Shown here piece after piece: positions 18,244-28,333 of a DNA stretch of 64,000 bases. The notes beneath the pieces are model-generated. The model had not been told where the DNA came from, did no database searches, and saw nothing but the letters and a program-made list of their open reading frames with translations. Position 1 is the stretch's first letter; each line of letters opens with the position of its first letter. The translations under genes and the position numbers were made by a program. This DNA comes from Paenibacillus marchantiae (GTDB taxonomy: Bacteria; Bacillota; Bacilli; Paenibacillales; Paenibacillaceae): positions 3,596,001 through 3,660,000 of the forward strand of contig NZ_CP118270.1 of assembly GCF_028771845.1 (NCBI RefSeq). Reading direction: 5' to 3'.

Positions 18244-18513
18244 ATGACTTCGGAGTTTATTATCGGTCTGGCCGGGAAAGCGGTCTATACTTCACTGCTG
18301 GCCAGCGCACCCATGCTTATTCTAGCTCTGGTTGTAGGACTCATTATCAGTGTGTTTCAGGCAACCACTCAAATTCAGGAGCAAACCCTGGCCTTTGTGC
18401 CTAAAATCATTGCTGTACTTCTGGCAGTACTTTTGTTTGGTCCTTGGATATTGAATATACTGGTCGATTTCACGTATAACATTCTCGATAATTTATACAG
18501 ATACATAGGGTAG
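18244..18513 (+). CDS. fliQ: Flagellar type III export gate protein FliQ
   Basis: 89-residue two-helix membrane protein of the export gate. The conserved loop between helices, QATTQIQEQTLAFVPKI, is intact. ATG at 18244 follows AAAGGAGGA. It lies between fliP and fliR with short gaps. Confidence 0.96.
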   Translation: MTSEFIIGLAGKAVYTSLLASAPMLILALVVGLIISVFQATTQIQEQTLAFVPKIIAVLLAVLLFGPWILNILVDFTYNILDNLYRYIG

Positions 18514-18523
18514 GCTGTTGCAG

Positions 18524-19312
18524 ATGGAGACATTGTTGCAAAGTTTTCCTGTCGCTCTGCTTATGTTTTGTCGAATAGCATCATTTTTTGTAACTGCGCC
18601 GGTCTTCTCGGCTCGGAATGTGCCGAATTCTCTTAAAATTGGTTTATCGGCATTCGTAACCTTTACGGTGTATATGGTATACGGCATAGACCAGGTTGTA
18701 CCTACAGATCTGAGTTATATCCTGCTGGTTATCCGAGAGATATTGATTGGCTTGCTCTTAGGCTTTGTTGCTTATCTGTTAATGACGGCTATACAGACCG
18801 CAGGAACCTTTATTGATCTTCAGATTGGTTTTGGTATGGCCAACGTATATGATCCAATGACAGGCGCTTCTGCACCACTTACAGGTAACTTCAAATATGC
18901 TTTTGCGGTATTGCTCTTTCTGACAATGAACGGACATCATTATCTGCTCGATGCCATTGTATACAGTTATCGCTGGATTCCGTTGTCGAATGTATTCTTT
19001 CTACGATTGGCAGATGGAAGTATTGCTGAATTTTTGGTGCGTACCTTAGGTCAATCATTTATGTTGGCTTTTCAGATGTCTGCGCCGATTGTAGTTGCTC
19101 TGTTTTTGACAGATGTAGGATTGGGATTCTTGGCGAAGACGGCTCCTCAATTTAACGTATTTGCCGTCGGAATGCCACTGAAAGTACTCGTAGGGCTTGC
19201 TATTTTGCTTTTGCTGGTTCCCAGTTTTGCCTTTGTGTTTAGTCAATTGTTCGAAGTAATGTTCAGATCCATGGAAAACTTGCTTGGGACCATTGGACAG
19301 AGGCCGGGCTGA
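18524..19312 (+). CDS. fliR: Flagellar type III export gate protein FliR
   Basis: Integral membrane gate subunit, about 262 residues and five to six hydrophobic segments. Family motifs include RIASFFVTAPVFS near the N-terminus and FIDLQIGFGMANVYDP. ATG at 18524 is chosen; an in-frame TTG at 18518 would add two residues and has equal or better spacing to the weak site. flhB follows after 23 bases. Confidence 0.95.
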   Translation: METLLQSFPVALLMFCRIASFFVTAPVFSARNVPNSLKIGLSAFVTFTVYMVYGIDQVVPTDLSYILLVIREILIGLLLGFVAYLLMTAIQTAGTFIDLQIGFGMANVYDPMTGASAPLTGNFKYAFAVLLFLTMNGHHYLLDAIVYSYRWIPLSNVFFLRLADGSIAEFLVRTLGQSFMLAFQMSAPIVVALFLTDVGLGFLAKTAPQFNVFAVGMPLKVLVGLAILLLLVPSFAFVFSQLFEVMFRSMENLLGTIGQRPG

Positions 19313-19335
19313 GTGAAACGGAGGACAAGATTCGA

Positions 19336-20418
19336 ATGAAATATCAACTCGACCTCCAGATGTTTGCGGGGGAAAAAACAGAGAAGGCTACCCCGAAAAA
19401 AAGACAGGATACGCGAAAAAAAGGACAGGTTGTCAAAAGTATGGAGCTGTCCGGCGCATCCATTCTCCTATTCACGTTTTTGATCATGATGATGTTCAGT
19501 AACTTTTATAAAGAACGAATAGTTCGACTGTTTACGGACATCTTCATAAATCGACTCAGTATGGAGATCACCGGGGAGAATGTTGTCGCTCTGATGATGC
19601 GATATGGTATCGAGATAATGCTGTTGCTTGCTCCTGCTTTGCTAGGTGCGGTACTTGTTGCGTTAATCGTTAATTACATGCAGGTTGGTTTTCTTCTTGT
19701 AGGGGAAGGTTTGAAGCCAAAACTTGAGAAGTTGGATCCGATCAAAGGGTTCAAAAATATTTTTTCTCTCCGCTCTTTGGTGGAATTCGCTAAATCGATT
19801 CTAAAAATGTCAATTATCGGTTTTCTCGTTTACAGTACAATCACAAGTTACCAATCAGATATTGCTTCACTATCACATTTTTCACTGGATGCTATTCTTC
19901 ATTTTGCTGCTTCGATTACCTTAAACTTGGGAATTAAAATTGCCGTAGCACTCCTGGTACTTGCAGTATTCGATTACATGTATCAGAAGTATGATTATGA
20001 GAAAAACATTCGGATGTCCAAGCAAGACATCAAGGACGAATACAAAAAAATGGAAGGTGACCCACTGATCAAGGGGAAAATCAGGGAGCGTCAGCGTCGT
20101 ATGGCTGTTCAGCGTATGATGCAGGAAGTTCCCAAAGCGGATGTGATTATCACCAACCCAACTCACTTTGCCGTTGCGCTTAAGTATGAAGGCTCGGAGA
20201 TGGAAGCGCCGCAGATTATAGCTAAAGGTCAGGATTACGTCGCCTTACGTATTAAGGAAATTGCCAAAGAGCACGGTGTCATTACAATGGAAAACAAGCC
20301 GCTGGCACGGGCATTGTTCCAGAGAGCCGAGATTGGTGACGCCATACCGGCTGATTTGTTTCAAGCGGTAGCCGAAGTGCTGGCTTATGTATATAAATTA
20401 AAGGGCAGAACGAAATAA
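19336..20418 (+). CDS. flhB: Flagellar export specificity switch protein FlhB
   Basis: 360 residues: an N-terminal membrane domain with four helices and a cytoplasmic C-domain with the self-cleaving NPTH motif at residues 274-277. Cleavage there switches export from rod/hook to filament substrates in concert with FliK. The N-terminal EKTEKATPKKRQDTRKKGQV is the usual cytosolic lead. ATG at 19336 has CGGAGG upstream. Confidence 0.97.
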   Translation: MKYQLDLQMFAGEKTEKATPKKRQDTRKKGQVVKSMELSGASILLFTFLIMMMFSNFYKERIVRLFTDIFINRLSMEITGENVVALMMRYGIEIMLLLAPALLGAVLVALIVNYMQVGFLLVGEGLKPKLEKLDPIKGFKNIFSLRSLVEFAKSILKMSIIGFLVYSTITSYQSDIASLSHFSLDAILHFAASITLNLGIKIAVALLVLAVFDYMYQKYDYEKNIRMSKQDIKDEYKKMEGDPLIKGKIRERQRRMAVQRMMQEVPKADVIITNPTHFAVALKYEGSEMEAPQIIAKGQDYVALRIKEIAKEHGVITMENKPLARALFQRAEIGDAIPADLFQAVAEVLAYVYKLKGRTK

Positions 20419-20443
20419 CAAGGGATCGGAGGCCGTACATTCA

Positions 20444-22477
20444 TTGAAAACAAAAGATATAGCTGTCCTTGCGGGTATCATCGGCATCGTGTTGATGATG
20501 ATTCTCCCGATCCCAACCTGGTTGTTGGATATGTTGCTTGTCATCAATATCTCAATTGCACTGATGATATTGCTTGTTGCAATGAACAGCAAAGAGGCAC
20601 TGCAATTTTCCATCTTTCCTGCATTGTTGCTGATCACGACGTTGTTTCGATTAGCACTCAATATATCGACAACGAAACTGATTCTGGGAGAAGGAGACGC
20701 AGGTTCGGTAGTCGCTACCTTTGGTAGCTGGATAGCTGGTGGACAGATCGCAATTGGATTCATTGTGTTTCTGATTCTCGTCGTGGTTCAATTTATCGTT
20801 ATTACGAAGGGATCAGAGCGTGTAGCTGAAGTCGCAGCACGATTCACCCTCGATGCGATGCCTGGTAAACAGATGAGTATTGACGCAGATTTGAATGCTG
20901 GTCTGATCAACGAGCAGCAAGCACGTGAACGTCGTTCCAAAATTGAACGCGAAGCTGACTTCTACGGCGCCATGGATGGAGCGAGTAAATTTGTAAAAGG
21001 AGACGCTATTGCGAGCATCATTATTCTCCTGATTAATCTCATTGGTGGATTTATCATCGGAATGACGGTTCATGGTCTCGATTTTGCAGAATCACTGTCT
21101 ACCTACTCTGTGTTAACGATCGGGGATGGACTGGTAAGCCAGATTCCTGCACTCCTGATATCTACAGCAGCAGGTCTTATTGTAACTAGAGCATCATCGG
21201 AAGGGAATTTGGCCGATGACATTACGGGACAATTGTTTACATACCCGACGCTCCTTTATATTGTAGCTTTTGTAATAGCAATGCTCGGTTTTTTCACACC
21301 GATTCATATTATTACAACGTTGCCGCTTGCAGGTTTGCTGGCTTTTGCTGGATGGAGGATGCAGAATAATCTGAATCAGAAGCAAGAGGCAGAGGAGCAA
21401 ATGGAAGAGGAGCAGCAGATTGAAGAAGTTAGAAGTCCGGAGAGTGTAATCAACCTTCTTCAGGTTGACCCTATTGAGTTTGAATTTGGTTACGGTTTGA
21501 TTCCTCTGGCAGACAACCAGCAGGGCGGAGACTTATTGGATCGGATCATTATGATTCGTAGGCAATGTGCTCTTGAACTGGGGTTAGTCGTTCCGGTTAT
21601 CCGGATTCGGGATAATATCCAATTAAGACCGAATGAATATGTCATCAAAATTAAGGGTAATGTTGTTGGCGGCGGAGAACTGTTGTTGAATCATTACCTG
21701 GCCATGAGTCCGGGTTATGAAGAAGAATCTGTTACAGGGATTGAAACGACAGAGCCAGCTTTTGGCCTTCCAGCCTTATGGATAGATGAAGTAACCAAAG
21801 ACAGAGCTGAACTTGCAGGATATACAGTTGTAGATCCTCCTTCAGTAGTAGCCACACATCTGACTGAATTGATTAAGAAGCATGCGCATGAGTTACTTGG
21901 CAGACAAGAAACGAAAGCACTTGTGGATAATCTCAGAGAGAATTATGCTGCGCTGGTGGATGAACTCATCCCATCCGTCCTGTCCATCGGAGATGTACAG
22001 AAAGTACTCGCCAAGTTGTTGCGTGAGAAAGTTTCCATTCGTGATATGGTTACAATCTTCGAGACACTGGCGGACTACGGAACGTATACCAAAGACCCGG
22101 ATGTGCTGACGGAATACGTGAGACAATCCCTATCTCGTCAGATTACCCAGCAATTCTCCCAAAAAGGGGAGACGCTCAGAGTAATAACTGTTGGACCTGG
22201 TCTAGAGAAGAAAATTGCTGAGAGTGTACAGCAATCGGATCAAGGCAGTTACCTTGCATTAGATCCAGCTTCAACACAAAGTGTATATCAAAAGTTGACT
22301 GAACAAGTTAATCGATTGATCCAGTCGGGCCAGCAGCCTGTTGTATTAACTTCTCCAACCATTCGTATGTATCTGCGTCAGGTGATTGAACGCACCATGC
22401 AGGATATACCAGTTCTTTCCTATAGTGAGTTGGAGCCGAATGTTGAAATCCAAAGTGTCGGGGTGGTGAACTTATGA
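20444..22477 (+). CDS. flhA: Flagellar export gate protein FlhA
   Basis: 677 residues: seven to eight membrane helices in the first half with the conserved cytoplasmic FHIPEP-type loop (about residues 120-180, including RFTLDAMPGKQMSIDADLN). The second half is a large cytosolic ring domain that docks chaperones and FliJ. Start TTG at 20444 follows CGGAGG (20427-20432). The stop overlaps flhF (ATGA). Confidence 0.97.
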   Translation: MKTKDIAVLAGIIGIVLMMILPIPTWLLDMLLVINISIALMILLVAMNSKEALQFSIFPALLLITTLFRLALNISTTKLILGEGDAGSVVATFGSWIAGGQIAIGFIVFLILVVVQFIVITKGSERVAEVAARFTLDAMPGKQMSIDADLNAGLINEQQARERRSKIEREADFYGAMDGASKFVKGDAIASIIILLINLIGGFIIGMTVHGLDFAESLSTYSVLTIGDGLVSQIPALLISTAAGLIVTRASSEGNLADDITGQLFTYPTLLYIVAFVIAMLGFFTPIHIITTLPLAGLLAFAGWRMQNNLNQKQEAEEQMEEEQQIEEVRSPESVINLLQVDPIEFEFGYGLIPLADNQQGGDLLDRIIMIRRQCALELGLVVPVIRIRDNIQLRPNEYVIKIKGNVVGGGELLLNHYLAMSPGYEEESVTGIETTEPAFGLPALWIDEVTKDRAELAGYTVVDPPSVVATHLTELIKKHAHELLGRQETKALVDNLRENYAALVDELIPSVLSIGDVQKVLAKLLREKVSIRDMVTIFETLADYGTYTKDPDVLTEYVRQSLSRQITQQFSQKGETLRVITVGPGLEKKIAESVQQSDQGSYLALDPASTQSVYQKLTEQVNRLIQSGQQPVVLTSPTIRMYLRQVIERTMQDIPVLSYSELEPNVEIQSVGVVNL

Positions 22478-23829
22478 GAGTAAAACAATACGTCGTTGAG
22501 ACCATGCCCGAAGCTATGCTTCAAATTCGCAAAGACCTGGGAAGTGATGCCGTCATTCTGTCCACCAAGGAAATCAAGGTAGGCGGTGTGCTGGGGATGT
22601 TCCGTAAGAAAAGGATCGAAGTTGTAGCAGCAGTGGATAAGGAAGAAAAAAAACAGGCAACAAAGCAAGTGCAAAACCAATTTACACCGGTACCTCGCGC
22701 ATTTGTACCTGAGGCATATCGACAAACGGCTCGTTCGTTTGTCGTTGCTTCTGACGAAGCGGCTGCCAGTATCGCTGAAAAAAATGTGCAAGAGAAAACT
22801 ACGGATGCCACAGCTGTGTCTGAATCGAGTAAACTCGGTTCAGACATGAGCAACGGCAGATCTTCTTTGAGTATCGAGCATAAACCGCGACCGCAAGGGG
22901 CGGATTTTTCGGGTTTAACATCTGCCAGTGGGCAGCAGGAGCAGGCGAACGATCCGCAGCAGGGCCAACTGATGTCTGAATTGCAGGAGCTCAAATTGAT
23001 GATGACCAAGTTGTCTAAGCAAGGAGCAACGGCAGATCCGTTACCAGAGGAGTTCCACGCTCTTCGAGAAAGGTTGATGGAGCAAGACATTTGGCCAGAA
23101 GTATGGGAATCTTGGTTTGACGTTGTTCAGACGAAGCTCTCTGAAAAAGAATTAGATGAAGCAGAAGCCGTTCAAGCAGTGCAACTGGAAATATCACATT
23201 TTTTGGAGAAACGTATCGACGTGGGTATTTTGCCAACTACACGCATTGTATATGTAGCTGGGCCAACTGGAGTTGGTAAAACAACGACCATTGCCAAACT
23301 GGCTGCTGAACAGATGTTCAACTATCAGCGAAAGGTAGGGTTCATCACTTCGGATACTTATCGTATCTCAGCGGTAGAACAACTTAGAACGTACGCATCC
23401 ATTTTAAATGTCCCGCTAGAGGTCGTACAGTCCCCAGGTGATACACAACGTGCAATCTCCCGTCTTGAGGAATGTGATCTAATCTTCATGGATACAGCCG
23501 GAAGAAACTACAGAAATGAGTTGCTTGTTTCAGAACTGCAAAGCCTACTCGCGCCTGTGGAAAATAGTGAAACTTTTTTGGTTTTGAGCATGACTTCCAA
23601 AAGTGCCGATATGGTTCAAATAACGGAGCATTTCAGCAAATATGGGCTGGATAAGGTCATTTTTACGAAGATGGATGAGACCGGAAGCTGTGGCCCGATG
23701 TTTAACCTGCTGCATCGTTTTCCACTTAAACTTGCTTATGTGGCTAACGGACAAAATGTGCCGGATGATCTACTCAAGCCTGATGCGGATTCGCTGACCA
23801 AACAATTGTTAGGAGAGCTTGTACGATGA
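22474..23829 (+). CDS. flhF: Flagellar biosynthesis GTPase FlhF
   Basis: SRP-type GTPase that marks the site and number of flagella. The 451 residues are longer than the roughly 366 of B. subtilis FlhF. The extra length lies in the low-complexity region between the N-terminal part and the NG domain (about 60-170). The G1 motif [10 protein letters not shown] is at residues 263-272; DTAGRN and TKMDE motifs follow. It starts in an ATGA overlap with flhA and ends in one with flhG, its activator. Confidence 0.95.
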   Translation: MRVKQYVVETMPEAMLQIRKDLGSDAVILSTKEIKVGGVLGMFRKKRIEVVAAVDKEEKKQATKQVQNQFTPVPRAFVPEAYRQTARSFVVASDEAAASIAEKNVQEKTTDATAVSESSKLGSDMSNGRSSLSIEHKPRPQGADFSGLTSASGQQEQANDPQQGQLMSELQELKLMMTKLSKQGATADPLPEEFHALRERLMEQDIWPEVWESWFDVVQTKLSEKELDEAEAVQAVQLEISHFLEKRIDVGILPTTRIVYVAGPTGVGKTTTIAKLAAEQMFNYQRKVGFITSDTYRISAVEQLRTYASILNVPLEVVQSPGDTQRAISRLEECDLIFMDTAGRNYRNELLVSELQSLLAPVENSETFLVLSMTSKSADMVQITEHFSKYGLDKVIFTKMDETGSCGPMFNLLHRFPLKLAYVANGQNVPDDLLKPDADSLTKQLLGELVR

Positions 23830-24713
23830 AGGACCAGGCAGCCTCACTCAGAAGTATGGTCTCCATGCCTAACGGAGTGGAGGGAAGAGGACGTGACTCA
23901 CGCTCCTCCAAAATCATAACCGTTGCCAGTGGAAAGGGAGGGGTTGGTAAATCCAACTTTACACTTAACTTTGCACTGAGCTTACAGGCAATGGGGCAAA
24001 AGGTATTGGTGTTTGATGCAGATATAGGGATGGCTAATATCGATGTCCTAATGGGAACCTCTTCTCCTTATAATCTGTACCATCTGTTATACCGACAGAA
24101 ATCCATACAGGAAATCATACAGCTTGGTGCAAGCGGGTTGCCTTATATCGCCGGAGGTTCGGGGATGAAAGAATTGTTCTCATTGTCAGATCGAGATCTG
24201 GAGTTTTTTGCTGGACAAGTTGAAGAGATTGCACAGGAGATGGACTATGTCATTTTTGATACAGGAGCAGGACTTTCCAGAGAAAATATGAAATTCATCG
24301 GTGCAGCCGATGAATGTCTGATCATCACCACACCTGAACCGACTTCAATAACCGATGCTTATGCTTTAGTTAAAGTTATGCATGGCCAGGAAAATGCCAC
24401 ACCCTTTCGGATGATCGTTAACCGGGCTGAAGACCAGCAAGAGGCGGAACGGGTGGCGGATAAAATAGCTGGAGTGGCAAAGAGATTTTTACAGATCGAT
24501 ATCCCGCTGCTTGGATATATTTCCGAAGATGCTCAGGTTGTAAAGGCAGTTAAAAGGCAAGTGCCATACAGTCTGGCATATCCGAATGCAAAAGCTTCCA
24601 GGGATATAGAGAAACTCGCACATCACTATTTGGCTGCACCTGCTGCTCCGGGATCCGAAACCTTGACAGGAATCAGAGGATTTATGAAAAAGTGGCTGAA
24701 GCGGACAACATGA
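23826..24713 (+). CDS. flhG: MinD/ParA-type ATPase FlhG (YlxH)
   Basis: 295 residues. The N-terminal DQAASLR (residues 3-9) is the motif that stimulates FlhF GTP hydrolysis. The deviant Walker A SGKGGVGKS is at residues 35-43, and DADIGMANIDVLMG and FDTGAG follow. The C-terminal part would carry the membrane-targeting helix (GFMKKWLKR). Coupled to flhF by ATGA. It controls flagellar number and C-ring assembly. Confidence 0.95.
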   Translation: MKDQAASLRSMVSMPNGVEGRGRDSRSSKIITVASGKGGVGKSNFTLNFALSLQAMGQKVLVFDADIGMANIDVLMGTSSPYNLYHLLYRQKSIQEIIQLGASGLPYIAGGSGMKELFSLSDRDLEFFAGQVEEIAQEMDYVIFDTGAGLSRENMKFIGAADECLIITTPEPTSITDAYALVKVMHGQENATPFRMIVNRAEDQQEAERVADKIAGVAKRFLQIDIPLLGYISEDAQVVKAVKRQVPYSLAYPNAKASRDIEKLAHHYLAAPAAPGSETLTGIRGFMKKWLKRTT

Positions 24714-24746
24714 TTTCTGAATAAAGGAAACAGGGGTGGAAACAAC

Positions 24747-26183
24747 ATGGCGGTGTATCAAGTATTGGTTGTCGATGATTCCGCTTTTATGCGTAAAATT
24801 GTTTCAGATTTAATTGAAGCAGATTCGGAGTTTAAGGTTACGGCAACAGCATCAAATGGTAAGGAAGCTATTCAAAAAGCAATAGATTTGAAGCCCGATG
24901 TCATCACAATGGACGTTGAGATGCCTGAAATGAATGGATTGGACGCATTAAAATCGATCATGAAGCAATCTTTCGTCCCGGTGATTATGCTCTCGGGTAT
25001 CAATGAACAAGGCATGAAAGAGACCATCATGGCGCTCGAGGCCGGTGCGTTTGACTTCATTCGTAAGCCATCGATTGTGCATGATCAGGATATTGCCCAA
25101 GTAGGTAAAGCATTGGTTGAGCGGATGCGAGCAGCTATGGATGAAATCAAGCGAAAAGCCGATCGTGAAGCATCGATGAAGAAACGGGATGAAGCACAGA
25201 GCAAACTGCTGCAACAGTCCCAGCGAGTTCAGGTTGATCCACCTCCTTTACAAGACCGAAAAGGTGCTTTGAAGAAAAAAATAGAACCTGCCCAGCCAGG
25301 AGCACGATTTGGCAGTGGACAAACTGATTCCTTACGAGCAAAACCGAAGCAACCTACTGTTCCACTGACGAAGCAGAATACGGGACATCTGGACAAAAAG
25401 TTGGAGCCTTTGCGAGATTCAAATCGAGCTTCGAATGCCAGTACTGACAGAATAGCTAAGGCAAACAAGCCAACGCAATCTCCCAAGGAAAACCGTTTGT
25501 CTTCTCGATTGGCAGAACAGGAGACAGCTGCAGCTTCAGCTGAACCATCCAAAGATATTGCCAAGGTAATTCCGTCTCATAAGGGAGCAGGAGGACCGGA
25601 AGGATCATTTAACAAACTTGTGGCTATTGGTTGTTCAACTGGGGGACCGAGAGCCCTCAAAACTTTGCTGGAACAACTGCCAGGTGATTTACCTGCTCCA
25701 GTCATTATTGTTCAGCATATGCCGCCCAACTTTACCCGATCCCTTGCCCAGCGATTGAATACGTTCAGTGAACTGCATGTGGTTGAAGCTGAGGAAGGCA
25801 TGGTTCTACGAAAAGGAACGGCCTATATTGCTCCTGGCGGCTTTCATGTCAAAGTCAACAAAACTGCAGATGGAAGGTTCACCATAAAGCTGACAGAGGA
25901 AGAACCAGTCAATGGACACAGGCCTTCAGTCGATACAATGTTTGAGTCGCTGCTGCCGTACACGTCATTGCAAAGACATCTGGTTTTACTGACAGGGATG
26001 GGCAGTGATGGCGCTCGTATGATGAAAAAATTGTATGAAGCGGGTGTCACTTCAACCTTTGCAGAGAATGAAGAAACTTGTGTTGTGTATGGTATGCCGC
26101 GTTCTGCTGTAGAGCTGCAATGCGTGCGTCATCTTCTGCCATTGCAGGAGATTGCGCCTAAACTTGTTCAAGCTGTGAAATAA
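24747..26183 (+). CDS. cheB: Chemotaxis receptor methylesterase CheB
   Basis: Removes methyl groups from receptor glutamates, and deamidates glutamines, when phosphorylated by CheA. The receiver domain (residues 1-120) has phospho-acceptor D56. The catalytic domain (about 288-478) keeps Ser297 (GCSTGG), His324 (VQHMPP) and Asp421 (MGSDGA). Between them lies an unusually long, Lys/Gln/Pro/Ser-rich linker of about 160 residues, so the protein is 478 residues against about 357 in B. subtilis. ATG at 24747 has a weak AGGGGTGG site. Confidence 0.96.
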   Translation: MAVYQVLVVDDSAFMRKIVSDLIEADSEFKVTATASNGKEAIQKAIDLKPDVITMDVEMPEMNGLDALKSIMKQSFVPVIMLSGINEQGMKETIMALEAGAFDFIRKPSIVHDQDIAQVGKALVERMRAAMDEIKRKADREASMKKRDEAQSKLLQQSQRVQVDPPPLQDRKGALKKKIEPAQPGARFGSGQTDSLRAKPKQPTVPLTKQNTGHLDKKLEPLRDSNRASNASTDRIAKANKPTQSPKENRLSSRLAEQETAAASAEPSKDIAKVIPSHKGAGGPEGSFNKLVAIGCSTGGPRALKTLLEQLPGDLPAPVIIVQHMPPNFTRSLAQRLNTFSELHVVEAEEGMVLRKGTAYIAPGGFHVKVNKTADGRFTIKLTEEEPVNGHRPSVDTMFESLLPYTSLQRHLVLLTGMGSDGARMMKKLYEAGVTSTFAENEETCVVYGMPRSAVELQCVRHLLPLQEIAPKLVQAVK

Positions 26184-26215
26184 ACGGAGTTAACTCATGG
26201 AGGAGGTGCCTCACA

Positions 26216-28291
26216 ATGGACATGAATCAATATTTATCTATGTTTATTGATGAGTCTAATGATCATCTGCAGTCCCTTAACGAAAATATGCTTCAACTCG
26301 AAGGCAGTCCGGAGGATCTGGGAATTGTTCAGGTCATATTCCGCTCTGCTCATACGTTGAAGGGTATGGCTGCTACAATGGGTTTTGAGGATTTGGCATC
26401 ATTGACGCACAAAATGGAAAATGTGCTGGATCTGGTGCGCAACGAAAAGTTGAAAATGCAGGATTTCATTTTTGATACCCTGTTCAAGAGTTTGGATGCT
26501 TTGGAAACAATGGTTCAGGATATTACCGAAGGCGGAGAGGGTAAAGCGGATGTTTCCTCCATCGTAGCTTCTCTCCAAGCCATTGAGAGTGGTGAATGGA
26601 CGGGAGGTACTGCTCCCGTAGCCGCAGTAAACCAATCACCAAGTACAGCAACACCAAGTGCGGTTGAACTGGACGAATTCCAGTACTCCGTATTGGATCA
26701 GTCCATAGCCGAAGGCCACCGTGTGCTCTATGTTGAAGTTCTTGTCAGCGAGCAGAGCCAGCTGAAGGGCGTACGTGCTTATATGGTCTTTGATCTATTA
26801 GAACGCTCGGGTGAGGTTGTTAAATCGTTCCCAACAGTTCAGGATATTGAGCAAGAGAAGTTTGAGCGCAGTTTCTCGTTGTATTACATAACGACCAAAG
26901 AGGCGCAGGAACTTGAAAAAGGTATTATGAGCATCTCAGAAATTGAGAGTGCCAAAGTCATTCAGCTGGATCAAGAGACTCTTCAGCAGATGACAAATCA
27001 GGCAGCGGCAACAGCTGAAGTGGAAGCTGCACCTGTTCCTGCTCCAGTAGAAGCATCATCGGAACCGAGTTCTTCATCGAAAGAAGAACCAAAGAAACCA
27101 GTAGCCACCAAAACAGCTGCACCAAAACAAGCTGCTACACCTTCACGTACCATCCGTGTGGATATAGAACGTCTGGATGTACTGATGAACTTGTTCAGCG
27201 AGTTACTGATCGATCGTTCACGACTGGAGCAGTTGGCCAGCGAGACGGGTAATAATGATTTATCGGATACGGTAGCTCATCTGAGCAGAGTCAGTACAGA
27301 TTTGCAAAATATTGTACTGAAATTGCGGATGGTTCCTGTGGATACGGTATTCAACCGTTTCCCGCGTATGATTCGTGACCTGGCTAAAACACTCGACAAA
27401 AAGATCGATCTGGTCATTACGGGTGCCGAAACGGAACTTGATCGGACGGTAATTGATGAGATCGGCGATCCGCTGGTGCATTTGCTGCGTAATGCAGTTG
27501 ACCATGGTGTTGAATCGATCGCAGAGCGTGTGGCAGCTGGTAAACCTGAATTGGGAACAGTTAATCTTCGGGCTTTCCACAGCGGAAATCATGTATTTAT
27601 TGAAATCGAAGATGATGGTAAAGGCATTTACCGCGATAACCTTTTGAGAACAGCGGTCAAACGTGGGGTTGTTACCGAAGAACAAGGTGCCAAGATGAGC
27701 GATGATGAAGTGAACCAGTTATTGTTTGCACCAGGCTTCAGTACCGCTGATAAAATCTCGGATATCTCCGGCCGTGGAGTAGGATTGGATGTTGTGAAAT
27801 CCAAAATCACTTCTCTTGGTGGTAATGTAACCATTCATTCGACACCGGGTAAAGGCACCAACTTCTCTGTTCAGTTACCATTGACCCTGTCCATTATCGC
27901 TGCGATGCTTGTTCGACTTGGATCCGAGAAATACGCCGTTCCTTTGTCTTCCATTGTAGAGACAGCCATTGTACAACGCGAACAGGTTCGTAATATTCAT
28001 GGCAATAAAATGATTACGTTCCGTGAGTCTCTAATTCCGTACCTGTCATTGAGCGAAGTTTTCGGAGTGCCTGATTTCAATGATGCGAACGAACAAGAAA
28101 CTGAGATCGTGGTCATTCGCAAAGGTGAACGTCTTGCAGCTGTAGCCGTTGAAGAATTTATTGGGCAGAGTGAGATTGTTCTTAAATCGATGGGTACTTA
28201 TCTTCCTTCCATTGAAGGGATCTCTGGTGCAACGATTCTGGGAGATGGTCAAGTAGCTCTGATTCTTGACCCTAATGCATTTATTAAATAA
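26216..28291 (+). CDS. cheA: Chemotaxis histidine kinase CheA
   Basis: Cytoplasmic kinase that receives receptor signals through CheW and phosphorylates CheY and CheB. The 691 residues run as P1 with phospho-accepting His46 (SAHTLKG), a P2 domain (about 165-250), and an Ala/Pro/Ser/Lys-rich linker. P3 dimerisation, P4 ATPase (HLLRNAVDHG N-box, DDGKG G1, GRGVGLDVV G2) and a C-terminal CheW-like P5 follow. GGAGGAGG lies before ATG at 26216. Confidence 0.97.
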   Translation: MDMNQYLSMFIDESNDHLQSLNENMLQLEGSPEDLGIVQVIFRSAHTLKGMAATMGFEDLASLTHKMENVLDLVRNEKLKMQDFIFDTLFKSLDALETMVQDITEGGEGKADVSSIVASLQAIESGEWTGGTAPVAAVNQSPSTATPSAVELDEFQYSVLDQSIAEGHRVLYVEVLVSEQSQLKGVRAYMVFDLLERSGEVVKSFPTVQDIEQEKFERSFSLYYITTKEAQELEKGIMSISEIESAKVIQLDQETLQQMTNQAAATAEVEAAPVPAPVEASSEPSSSSKEEPKKPVATKTAAPKQAATPSRTIRVDIERLDVLMNLFSELLIDRSRLEQLASETGNNDLSDTVAHLSRVSTDLQNIVLKLRMVPVDTVFNRFPRMIRDLAKTLDKKIDLVITGAETELDRTVIDEIGDPLVHLLRNAVDHGVESIAERVAAGKPELGTVNLRAFHSGNHVFIEIEDDGKGIYRDNLLRTAVKRGVVTEEQGAKMSDDEVNQLLFAPGFSTADKISDISGRGVGLDVVKSKITSLGGNVTIHSTPGKGTNFSVQLPLTLSIIAAMLVRLGSEKYAVPLSSIVETAIVQREQVRNIHGNKMITFRESLIPYLSLSEVFGVPDFNDANEQETEIVVIRKGERLAAVAVEEFIGQSEIVLKSMGTYLPSIEGISGATILGDGQVALILDPNAFIK

Positions 28292-28333
28292 GCACACAAG
28301 ATAAGTCTTACATTTAATAGGGAGGTTTTTTCC

